A DNA stretch of 13,924 nucleotides from the NCBI RefSeq assembly GCF_002293435.1, contig NZ_DBDF01000197.1, positions 1 through 13,924 of the forward strand, written 5' to 3'. The stretch is from Bacteroides sp. UBA939. Its GTDB lineage: Bacteria; Bacteroidota; Bacteroidia; Bacteroidales; Bacteroidaceae. Of the stretch, positions 6,900 through 13,837 are shown in pieces. The first letter of the stretch is position 1, and every line of letters starts with the position of its first letter. Below the pieces are notes generated by a model. The model was given only the letters and a program-made list of their open reading frames with translations. It was not told where the DNA came from and did no database searches. A program made the translations under genes and the position numbers.

Positions 6900-8087
6900 C
6901 TATTTCAGTACCCCAAGTTCTTTTCCAACTTTGATAAATGCTTCAATACACTTGTCCAGATGTTGCTTTTCGTGTCCCGCAGAGATTTGGACGCGGATAC
7001 GTGCCTGATCTTTTGGAACGACCGGATAATAGAATCCGGTCACATAAATTCCTTCTTCCTGCATACGGGCGGCATAGGTTTGTGATAATTTAGCGTCATA
7101 TAGCATAACAGCACAAATGGCACTTTGCGTAGGTTTGATATCGAAACCGGCTGCTGTCATTTTATCACGGAAGTAGTTTACATTCTCTACCAGCTTATCG
7201 TGCAATGCGTTACTTTCTCCCAGCATCTTAAAAACTTCGATACTTGCACCGATCACGGCAGGGGCAACAGAGTTAGAGAATAAATATGGACGGCTACGCT
7301 GACGTAGCAAATCAACAATTTCTTTGCGTCCTGTGGTAAATCCACCCATAGCACCTCCAAAGGCTTTACCCAGTGTGCCGGTATAGATGTCTACGCGTTC
7401 GTAAGTTTTGAATAATTCGCTTACGCCATGCCCTGTAGGGCCTACTACGCCGGCAGAGTGTGACTCGTCTACCATAACCAAGGCATTGTACTTCTCGGCG
7501 AGATCGCAAATCTTATCCAGAGGAGCTACATTGCCGTCCATTGAAAAAACCCCATCCGTAACAACGATACGGAAACGCTGTGCCTGTGCTTCTTGCAAGC
7601 ACTTTTCCAACTCAGCCATATCTGCGTTAGCATAACGATAACGTTTTGCTTTGCACAAGCGTACACCATCAATGATAGAGGCATGGTTCAAAGAATCGGA
7701 AATAATGGCATCCTCTTCATTGAACAGTGGTTCGAATACTCCACCGTTGGCATCAAAACAAGCAGCGTACAGAATCGTATCTTCTGTCTTGAAATAATCG
7801 GAAATAGCGGCTTCCAATTCTTTGTGAATGTCTTGTGTGCCACAGATGAAACGTACGGAAGACATACCGTATCCGCGATGGTCCATCATTTTCTGGGCAG
7901 CAGCAATCAGTCTCGGGTGGTTAGACAAACCCAAGTAATTGTTGGCACAAAAGTTCAGTACTTCTTTTTCTTTCACAGTGATTGCGGCTTGTTGTGCACT
8001 TTCAATCAGTCGTTCCTCTTTGTAGAGTCCGGCTTCTTTAATTTCAGCAAGCGTGTTGCTGAGATATTCTTTCATTTTCCCATACAT
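6900..8087 (-). CDS. kbl: Glycine C-acetyltransferase (2-amino-3-ketobutyrate CoA ligase)
   Basis: Kbl cleaves 2-amino-3-ketobutyrate with CoA into glycine and acetyl-CoA, the second step of threonine breakdown. The 395-residue protein belongs to the alpha-oxoamine synthase family of PLP enzymes. The Schiff-base lysine is K241 in TGTLGKAFGG, D207 and H210 lie in VDESHSAG, and H135 lies in DSLNHASIIDG. CGTQDIHKELE (82-92) and the N-terminal KEERLIESAQQA are specific hallmarks of Kbl. The start at 8087 aligns with the E. coli Kbl N-terminus (MxGxxxxxL...); an internal ATG at 8075 is possible. The divergent neighbour encodes threonine dehydrogenase, which supplies its substrate, and this confirms the assignment over 8-amino-7-oxononanoate synthase. 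Confidence 0.95.
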   Translation of the reverse strand: MYGKMKEYLSNTLAEIKEAGLYKEERLIESAQQAAITVKEKEVLNFCANNYLGLSNHPRLIAAAQKMMDHRGYGMSSVRFICGTQDIHKELEAAISDYFKTEDTILYAACFDANGGVFEPLFNEEDAIISDSLNHASIIDGVRLCKAKRYRYANADMAELEKCLQEAQAQRFRIVVTDGVFSMDGNVAPLDKICDLAEKYNALVMVDESHSAGVVGPTGHGVSELFKTYERVDIYTGTLGKAFGGAMGGFTTGRKEIVDLLRQRSRPYLFSNSVAPAVIGASIEVFKMLGESNALHDKLVENVNYFRDKMTAAGFDIKPTQSAICAVMLYDAKLSQTYAARMQEEGIYVTGFYYPVVPKDQARIRVQISAGHEKQHLDKCIEAFIKVGKELGVLK

Positions 8088-8123
8088 AGCTTTATAATTT
8101 AAAGTTAGTTATCTTACTCGATG

Positions 8124-8153
8124 CAAAGGACATAATTTTTATTCAAATAACAA
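8124..8153 (-). promoter_or_regulatory. Weak candidate promoter for kbl
   Basis: On the minus strand, GTCCTTTG (8131-8124) keeps the TTTG half of the Bacteroides -7 box but lacks the TA. ATTG ending at 8151 could serve as the -33 with a 19-base spacer. A start near 8118 would give a leader of about 30 bases. The match is incomplete. Confidence 0.3.
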
Positions 8154-8187
8154 TGTCAGAATGATAGAAAAATGAAAAAAAAGTGCG

Positions 8188-8195
8188 TATCTTTG
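8188..8195 (+). promoter_or_regulatory. Bacteroides -7 promoter box before threonine dehydrogenase
   Basis: TATCTTTG is an exact TAnnTTTG match, 37 bases before the ATG, giving an expected leader of about 30 bases. The 13-base context CGTATCTTTGCGC is repeated inside the end of hisF. The upstream 20 bases are A-rich and contain no clear TTTG -33 box. Confidence 0.65.
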
Positions 8196-8232
8196 CGCGC
8201 AAATTAATAAAACACCTTATATAATAAATCGA

Positions 8233-9189
8233 ATGAAGAATATTTTGGTAATTGGAGCTACCGGACAGATAGGGTCGGAGCTTACGATAGAATTACGTAA
8301 ACGTTATGGTGATGACCATGTTGTAGCCGGATATATTCCGAGCGCTATGCCTAAAGGCGAGTTAAAGGCGTCAGGGCCATCAGCTATTGCTGATGTGACC
8401 GACCGTCAGTCTATTGAAGTCGTAGCACGTCAATTTAAGATTGATACGATTTATAATCTGGCAGCTCTACTTTCAGTAGTTGCCGAAAGTCGTCCGGCCA
8501 TGGCTTGGAAAATCGGTATTGACGGATTATGGAATGTGTTGGAAGTAGCGCGTGAATACAATTGTGCGGTGTTTACTCCGAGTTCCATTGGTTCGTTCGG
8601 TGAGGCTACACCTCATGTGAATACACCTCAAGATACGATTCAGCGCCCTCGTACCATGTATGGTGTAACGAAGGTGACTACTGAATTGCTGAGTGATTAT
8701 TATTATACGAAATATGGAGTGGATACCCGTTCGGTTCGTTTTCCGGGAATTATTTCTAATGTGACTCCTCCGGGTGGTGGTACCACTGACTATGCAGTAG
8801 ATATTTATTATTCCGCTGTGAAAGGTGAAAAGTTTGTGTGTCCTTTGAAACAAGGTACTTATATGGATATGATGTACATGCCTGATGCGCTGAATGCAGC
8901 TATCTCTTTGATGGAAGCAGCTCCGGCGCGTTTGTTGCATCGGAATGCCTTTAACATAACTTCCATGAGTTTCGACCCGGAAGCAATCTATGCGGAAATA
9001 AAGAAACATGTGCCCAATTTTGAGATGGACTATAAGATAGATCCGTTGAGGCAGGCAATTGCAGATAGTTGGCCGGACAGTCTGGATGATAGTTGTGCCC
9101 GTGAAGAGTGGGATTGGAAACCACAGTATGATTTGGAAACTATGACTGTGGATATGCTTGAAAAGTTAAGAGCTAAACAAAATAAGTGA
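8233..9189 (+). CDS. L-threonine 3-dehydrogenase, short-chain (SDR/epimerase-like) type
   Basis: The predicted reaction is NAD-dependent oxidation of L-threonine to 2-amino-3-ketobutyrate, which Kbl then cleaves. The 318-residue protein is an extended SDR with the NAD-binding motif GATGQIG (8-14), the catalytic serine region TPSSIGSFG (115-123) and the Y143-x3-K147 pair in MYGVTK. The stretch DTIQRPRTMYGVTKV and the PGGGTTDYAVDIYY segment are those of the SDR-type threonine dehydrogenases known from some bacteria and trypanosomes. They do not match sugar epimerases. The zinc-dependent MDR-type Tdh of E. coli is unrelated. The divergent kbl gene strongly supports the assignment. Generic annotation as an 'NAD-dependent epimerase' would miss the function. 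The lipoprotein gene begins 18 bases after the stop. Confidence 0.88.
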   Translation: MKNILVIGATGQIGSELTIELRKRYGDDHVVAGYIPSAMPKGELKASGPSAIADVTDRQSIEVVARQFKIDTIYNLAALLSVVAESRPAMAWKIGIDGLWNVLEVAREYNCAVFTPSSIGSFGEATPHVNTPQDTIQRPRTMYGVTKVTTELLSDYYYTKYGVDTRSVRFPGIISNVTPPGGGTTDYAVDIYYSAVKGEKFVCPLKQGTYMDMMYMPDALNAAISLMEAAPARLLHRNAFNITSMSFDPEAIYAEIKKHVPNFEMDYKIDPLRQAIADSWPDSLDDSCAREEWDWKPQYDLETMTVDMLEKLRAKQNK

Positions 9190-9207
9190 CCATAAGGTCC
9201 GTAAAGG

Positions 9208-10062
9208 ATGAAAAGAATAGGATTGGGGTTATTCATCGTTGTTTTTTTATTGTCTTGTGGGAATAAAAAAACAAAGATAGACCCCTTTGCACCGTTCACC
9301 AGCATGGTGGATTCGGTTACGCATAAAGCAGACACATTACAACAGGTTGAGGTGAAGGAAGAACCTAAACCGATGGAAGCAGATGAGTCGTTTGATGATT
9401 TTATCTATAGTTATGCTTCGGACAACGCCCTGCAACGGCAACGGACAAAGTTCCCTTTACCTTATTATAATGTAAATACTCCATCGAAAATAGAGGAAGA
9501 GCATTGGAAACACGATTATCTGTTTACTCAGCAAAACTATTATACACTACTATTTGATGATGAAGAAGAGTTGGACTTGGTAGGCGATACTGCCCAGACT
9601 TCTGTACAGGTGGAATGGATTCTTCTGAAAACCCGTATGGTGAAGAAGTATTACTTTGAACGTATCAAAGGCGCCTGGATGTTGGAAGCTATCAATCTCC
9701 GGCACATGGAACAGGATGAGAATGGAAATGAAGACTTCGTTGGATTCTATGCGCTTTTTGTAACGGATAGTCTCTACCAAAGCCGGCACATTCGTGAACC
9801 TTTAGAGTATATTACGATAGATCCTGATGATGAGTTCTCGATTCTGGAAACAACTCTTGATTTGAATCAGTGGTACGCTTTCCGCCCCATATTGCCTGTC
9901 GATAAACTGTCTAATATTAATTATGGACAGCAGAACAAAGATGATTCGAATACGAAAATCCTGAAGGTGAATGGAATAGATAATGGCTACTCTAATATCT
10001 TCTATTTCCGTAGGCACGGTGGAAAATGGGAATTATATAAATATGAAGATACGAGTATGTGA
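9208..10062 (+). CDS. Lipoprotein of unknown function, DUF4348-like
   Basis: The 284-residue product starts with a short lipoprotein signal peptide, MKRIGLGLFIVVFLLSC, with the lipidated cysteine predicted at C17. The residues after it (GNKKTK) are basic rather than acidic, so it lacks the acidic export signal of surface-exposed Bacteroides lipoproteins and probably faces the periplasm. The mature part has the conserved-looking stretch SFDDFIYSYASDNALQRQRTKFPLPYYN (about 61-88), followed by alternating hydrophobic/aromatic strands (for example YYFERIKGAWMLEAINL). It ends in a GKWELYKYE strand and looks beta-rich. I associate this pattern with the Bacteroidota family DUF4348 from memory only. 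It lies 18 bases after the dehydrogenase gene and six bases before murB, so it is co-transcribed with core genes. No function can be assigned. Confidence 0.8.
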   Translation: MKRIGLGLFIVVFLLSCGNKKTKIDPFAPFTSMVDSVTHKADTLQQVEVKEEPKPMEADESFDDFIYSYASDNALQRQRTKFPLPYYNVNTPSKIEEEHWKHDYLFTQQNYYTLLFDDEEELDLVGDTAQTSVQVEWILLKTRMVKKYYFERIKGAWMLEAINLRHMEQDENGNEDFVGFYALFVTDSLYQSRHIREPLEYITIDPDDEFSILETTLDLNQWYAFRPILPVDKLSNINYGQQNKDDSNTKILKVNGIDNGYSNIFYFRRHGGKWELYKYEDTSM

Positions 10063-10068
10063 TAATAT

Positions 10069-11064
10069 ATGAAATATGAATTGAAAAAGATACCCAATAC
10101 ATTTGGACTTGATGTCAAAGCCACTGTGTTTCTGGAGTATGATTCGGTAGAAGAATTGGAGAAGTATATTGCTGACGGCAGTATTACTTCTCCTTTTTTG
10201 CATATTGGCGAAGGGAGTAATTTGCTGTTTACCGGAGATTATGAAGGAGTGATATTGCACTCACGCATAAGCGGCATTGAGGTAACGGCAGAAAGTGAAG
10301 ACGATGTACAGGTGCGTGTTGGTGCCGGTGTGGTATGGGATGATTTTGTGGAGCATTGTGTGAAGTGTGGCTGGTATGGGGCTGAAAATCTTTCGCTCAT
10401 TCCCGGTGAAGTAGGGGCAAGTGCGGTACAGAATATCGGTGCTTACGGTGTGGAAGTGAAAGACTTGATTACTTCCGTAGAAACACTGGATGTAAAGGGT
10501 ATGAAACGTGTTTTCCAAGTGGATGAATGCGACTATGCATATCGGAACAGTCTGTTTAAACGCTTTGAGATAAAAGATATGTTTATTACGTATGTTTGTT
10601 TCCGGTTGAGCAAGAAGGAACATTATACATTGGATTACGGTACTATCCGGCAGGAACTGGAAAAATATCCGGTGATTGATTTGAAGACTTTGCGCCAGGT
10701 TATTATCAATATCCGGGAAAGTAAGTTGCCGGATCCGAAGGTATTGGGTAGCGCCGGTAGCTTCTTTATGAATCCTGTAGTGACGCGTGCAAGTTTTGAA
10801 GTTTTACGGGAACAGTATCCTCAGATGCCTTTCTATGAGTTGGACTTCGACAGGATAAAAATTCCTGCAGGCTGGCTGATAGAGCAATGTGGGTGGAAAG
10901 GCAAGTCCATGGGAGCCGCTGCCGTACACGATAAACAAGCATTGGTACTGGTGAACAAGGGCGGGGCGACAGGCGCTGAAATTGTTGCTCTGTCGAATGC
11001 TGTGAGACTCTCGATTCATGAGAGATTTGGTATAAACATTCATCCCGAAGTGAATATTATTTAA
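10069..11064 (+). CDS. murB: UDP-N-acetylenolpyruvoylglucosamine reductase MurB
   Basis: MurB is a cytoplasmic flavoenzyme that uses NADPH to reduce UDP-GlcNAc-enolpyruvate to UDP-MurNAc in peptidoglycan precursor synthesis. The 331-residue protein has the FAD-binding segments GEGSNLLF (47-54) and PGEVGASAVQNIGAYG (112-127). The catalytic residues are R159 (YRNS), S231 in GSAGSFFMNP (227-236) and E327 in HPEV. Their spacing and the tyrosine-containing loop match the E. coli-like type I enzyme. The PAGWLIEQCGWKG motif (266-278) is also diagnostic. It starts six bases after the lipoprotein stop, and the PhnP-like hydrolase follows after 27 bases. Several shadow frames overlap on the minus strand and are not genes. 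Confidence 0.96.
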   Translation: MKYELKKIPNTFGLDVKATVFLEYDSVEELEKYIADGSITSPFLHIGEGSNLLFTGDYEGVILHSRISGIEVTAESEDDVQVRVGAGVVWDDFVEHCVKCGWYGAENLSLIPGEVGASAVQNIGAYGVEVKDLITSVETLDVKGMKRVFQVDECDYAYRNSLFKRFEIKDMFITYVCFRLSKKEHYTLDYGTIRQELEKYPVIDLKTLRQVIINIRESKLPDPKVLGSAGSFFMNPVVTRASFEVLREQYPQMPFYELDFDRIKIPAGWLIEQCGWKGKSMGAAAVHDKQALVLVNKGGATGAEIVALSNAVRLSIHERFGINIHPEVNII

Positions 11065-11091
11065 TGGTGAATTACTTAATTATGAGTCAAC

Positions 11092-11856
11092 ATGAAACTT
11101 AGAATATTAGGAAGTGGGACATCGACGGGAGTACCTGAAATAGGATGTAAATGTGATGTTTGTACCTCTACCGACCCTCGTGATAATCGTTTGCGTGCAT
11201 CGTCTTTGCTGCATACGGATGATGCCGTGATATTGATTGATTGTGGACCGGACTTCCGTGAACAAATGCTGCGTGCCTCTTTGTTTGAAAAGTTGGACGG
11301 TGTGCTGATAACCCATGAACATTATGATCATGTGGGAGGATTGGATGACCTGCGCCCTTTTGCCCGTTTCGGTGAAATACCGGTATATTCGGATGCATAT
11401 ACAGCATCCCATTTACGCGCAAGGATGCCTTATTGCTTTTTGGAACATAAGTATCCGGGCGTACCCCAGATTTACTTGCAGGAAGTAGAAGCGGAAAAAA
11501 CTTTCTATATTAATAATACGGAGATTACTCCTATTCAGGTAATACATGGGCGTTTGCCTATTCTGGGATACCGCATAGGAGGGCGTATGGCTTATATTAC
11601 GGATATGTCGACTATGCCGGAAGAATCTTATGAACAATTAAAGAATTTAGATATTCTCGTAGTGAATGCTTTACGTGTCAAACCGCATCCCACGCATCAA
11701 AGTATTTCCGAGGCGCTGATTACAGCCGAACGTATTGGCGCGCGCGAAACTTATTTCATCCATATAAGCCACCATGCAGGCTTGCATGCCGAGCTTGAAA
11801 AGCAGCTGCCACCACACATTCATCCGGGCTTTGACGGGATGGAAATAGAGTTTTAA
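11092..11856 (+). CDS. PhnP-like metallo-beta-lactamase-fold hydrolase
   Basis: The 254-residue protein has the metal-binding signature HEHYDH (H75, H77, D79, H80), with H152, D171 and H224 as further candidate ligands of a dinuclear active site. It also has C19-x-C21-x2-C24 in GCKCDVC, matching the extra structural zinc site of PhnP phosphodiesterase. H227 is a likely fourth ligand. PhnP cleaves cyclic ribose phosphates in phosphonate breakdown, but no phn genes are present here, so the real substrate is unknown; a cyclic phosphodiester is the best guess. The protein has no signal peptide and is probably cytoplasmic. RNase Z/tRNase is less likely because the characteristic exosite and the cysteine motif do not fit. 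It is close behind murB and probably in the same transcript. Confidence 0.85.
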   Translation: MKLRILGSGTSTGVPEIGCKCDVCTSTDPRDNRLRASSLLHTDDAVILIDCGPDFREQMLRASLFEKLDGVLITHEHYDHVGGLDDLRPFARFGEIPVYSDAYTASHLRARMPYCFLEHKYPGVPQIYLQEVEAEKTFYINNTEITPIQVIHGRLPILGYRIGGRMAYITDMSTMPEESYEQLKNLDILVVNALRVKPHPTHQSISEALITAERIGARETYFIHISHHAGLHAELEKQLPPHIHPGFDGMEIEF

Positions 11857-11897
11857 GGCGTCAGAACTCTAAAACTTTTAATGCTTGCTCTACTTTT

Positions 11898-11918
11898 TGA
11901 AACATTTGTTTTGTTTCA
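11898..11918. promoter_or_regulatory. 21-bp dyad over the -33 box (possible operator)
   Basis: TGAAACA (11898-11904) and TGTTTCA (11912-11918) are perfect seven-base inverted repeats with a seven-base centre. The right arm overlaps the TTTG -33 element of the promoter for the downstream gene. This is a typical arrangement for a dimeric regulator site. A weak terminator for the upstream hydrolase is an alternative, but the stem is AT-rich and no T-run follows directly. Confidence 0.4.
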
Positions 11919-11940
11919 TTAGTATAAATCGTTACTTTTG
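11910..11940 (+). promoter_or_regulatory. Strong Bacteroides-type promoter
   Basis: TTTG (11910-11913), a 19-base spacer and TACTTTTG (11933-11940) match the -33/-7 consensus at ideal spacing. Transcription should start near 11946, leaving a leader of only about 17 bases before the ATG at 11963. The -7 context resembles that of the hisH promoter (AAATCGTTAyTTTTGC). Confidence 0.75.
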
Positions 11941-11962
11941 CCGAAATTGATGCTTGAACACC

Positions 11963-13603
11963 ATGAGACTCCGTATCATAATAAGAATAGCCATCATTGC
12001 CTCCGTTGCATCCTTATGTACGGGTTTGGGGGTGTATTCATTCTTTAAGTTAACTGCAGTGGCAGAACTGAAAGATTTTAATCTTTATACTTTAGTGCCG
12101 CAGAATACAGTAGCCATATTGGAAACCGATCGTATGGCAGAGCTTGTAGAAGACATTAATCAGTTGAGCTGTAGTAAAGATAACCACTTCCTTTATGCTT
12201 CCGAACTGTTTGTTTACCTGAAAAACTATCTGCATACTTTGATCGAAGATGCTCCGCATGGGCTTAGTAAGCAAATGAATAAGATGCTAATCAGCTTTCA
12301 CGAACCGGATACCCCAATGAACCAGGTGTTATACTGCAATCTGGGTTCGGGTGACCATGAATTGGTTGAGTCATTCATTCAGAAATACTGTTCCAGTTTG
12401 TTCCCATCTAAATTCTTTGATTATAAAGGTGAAGAGATAAGTGTTTATCCCATGTCGGATGGACAGTATCTGGTTGCTTATTTAACGCAAGAATTTATGG
12501 CGATAAGTTTTAAGAAGGAACTAATAGAGCAGGTGATAGATACCCGGTTGTCAAAAAAGTGTTTGATGGATATGCCATCATTCGAGGCTGTGCATGACGA
12601 AGAAGATACGGATGTAGAAGCTACGGTGTATGTTCGTATAGAAGAAGTAGGTATGGGAAAGAATACTGACGGCATCCATTCGCATACTTATTTGGGAAAC
12701 TGGGCGGAGTTTGATGTGAAGTTGGACAAAGATGCTATTTATTGTTCCGGTATCAGCCATGGATCGGATATAACGAATACTTTTATAAATACGTTGCTTC
12801 GTCAGGAACCGGTAGAAGGCTTTCCGGGAAACAAACTTCCTGCTTCCACCTTCTTTTATGATTGCTGGGCGGTTTCGGATATAGAAGACATGTTCAACTT
12901 TACGGCGAAGCAGGAGTATGCCAAATCTACTTACTCTGATTATATCAAAGCGCGTGACGAGGAAGGACTCGGTTTTTTGAAGTCGTATGCCGGTGATCGG
13001 GTAATAACTTGTCTTTTTCAGTCTAAGGATACAGTTGAAAGACGTCCTTGTGCAGTGATGACTATTCCGCTGAAAGAAGCAAAGCAGGCGGAGAGCCATT
13101 TACAGTCGTTACTTCAGAATACCCCTAAAGAGGTTGGTGCGCCACCTGTACCGGAGGTACATCCGGATTATCAATCTTATCTGAAGTCGCGAGGATATCA
13201 GTATTATATATTGCCTCGCAATACTTTGCTGACTCAGTTGACGGGAATCACCGAGTCCGCCCTTTATACTTATCTGTGTGTTTATAAGGGATATTTGTTG
13301 ATGGCACCTGATGTTTCCAGCCTTATTGCTTACATTGATGCGATGGATAATAATGAAGTTCTTGATAAGATTCCAATGTATGAAGAGAGTACAGGTAGCC
13401 TTTCGCCCATTTATAATTTTGTGATGATGGCAGATATGGGTGAAATGTTGAATCAGCCGGAGACGTATGTACGCCTTATCCCTAATTTCTTTTTCCGTCA
13501 AGCCAAGTTTTTTCAGCATTTCATACTTTCTGTACAATTTACATGTGTTGAAGGGGTAGTGTGCCCTAACCTTGTGTTTCTATATAAAGGAGAGCCAATA
13601 TAA
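11963..13603 (+). CDS. Membrane-anchored protein of unknown function
   Basis: I start this at the ATG at 11963 (546 residues, MRLRIIIRIAII); a TTG at 11954 is in frame but unnecessary. Residues 9-28 form one hydrophobic segment after a basic start (R2, R4, R8). It fits an uncleaved signal anchor with the bulk of the protein in the periplasm. A cysteine at 19 is preceded by leucine, so it is not a good lipobox. The soluble part opens with LVPQNTVAILETDRMAELVEDI (about 44-65), a pattern seen in DUF3352-type proteins of unknown role; this link is tentative. No catalytic motif, repeat or further membrane segment is evident. It has its own promoter and terminator, so it is a single-gene unit. Base composition and codon use look like its neighbours', so I see no sign of recent transfer. 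Confidence 0.8.
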   Translation: MRLRIIIRIAIIASVASLCTGLGVYSFFKLTAVAELKDFNLYTLVPQNTVAILETDRMAELVEDINQLSCSKDNHFLYASELFVYLKNYLHTLIEDAPHGLSKQMNKMLISFHEPDTPMNQVLYCNLGSGDHELVESFIQKYCSSLFPSKFFDYKGEEISVYPMSDGQYLVAYLTQEFMAISFKKELIEQVIDTRLSKKCLMDMPSFEAVHDEEDTDVEATVYVRIEEVGMGKNTDGIHSHTYLGNWAEFDVKLDKDAIYCSGISHGSDITNTFINTLLRQEPVEGFPGNKLPASTFFYDCWAVSDIEDMFNFTAKQEYAKSTYSDYIKARDEEGLGFLKSYAGDRVITCLFQSKDTVERRPCAVMTIPLKEAKQAESHLQSLLQNTPKEVGAPPVPEVHPDYQSYLKSRGYQYYILPRNTLLTQLTGITESALYTYLCVYKGYLLMAPDVSSLIAYIDAMDNNEVLDKIPMYEESTGSLSPIYNFVMMADMGEMLNQPETYVRLIPNFFFRQAKFFQHFILSVQFTCVEGVVCPNLVFLYKGEPI

Positions 13604-13610
13604 AGGAGGC

Positions 13611-13666
13611 AATACAAAATGATATTTGATGTATGACAAGAACCATAGCTGTCATTTTGTATTTTT
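13611..13666 (+). terminator. Hairpin terminator after the 546-residue gene
   Basis: AATACAAAATGA (13611-13622) pairs perfectly over 12 bases with TCATTTTGTATT (13652-13663), and a T-run extends to 13666. The 29-base loop is large. It contains ATGACA (13633-13638), which can instead pair with TGTCAT (13650-13655), so two mutually exclusive stems are possible. The long stem is AT-rich, so the terminator may be of moderate strength. Confidence 0.6.
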
Positions 13667-13681
13667 AATCGTCTGAGAATG

Positions 13682-13721
13682 CGATATTTCCGCCCGAAGG
13701 CAAGGGCGGTTGGAAATATCG
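13682..13721. repeat. 40-base inverted repeat with GC-rich tip
   Basis: CGATATTT (13682-13689) pairs with AAATATCG (13714-13721). The inner CCGCCC (13690-13695) pairs with GGGCGG (13704-13709) around an eight-base loop, and four bases (TTGG) bulge on the right side. The GC-rich tip over an AT-rich base resembles REP-like extragenic palindromes. No T-run follows, so simple termination is not the obvious role. Confidence 0.7.
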
Positions 13722-13837
13722 AAGCGAAAATCAGTAAGTACCAGAGGGATAGAGGAATATCGAAATGCTTACAATTATTCTGGAACAAAACATCTCCTGA
13801 AAGTGGGCTGATAAGGGGGAAATCTGACGGGATAAGC

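Noticed and set aside
7593..8102. 169-residue plus-strand frame opposite kbl
   Set aside because: The minus-strand kbl has intact catalytic motifs through this region; the plus frame is phenylalanine/serine-rich shadow sequence.
8233..9189. UDP-glucose/galactose 4-epimerase
   Set aside because: The SDR fold matches, but DTIQRPRTMYGVTK and the adjacent kbl point to threonine dehydrogenase; no sugar genes are nearby.
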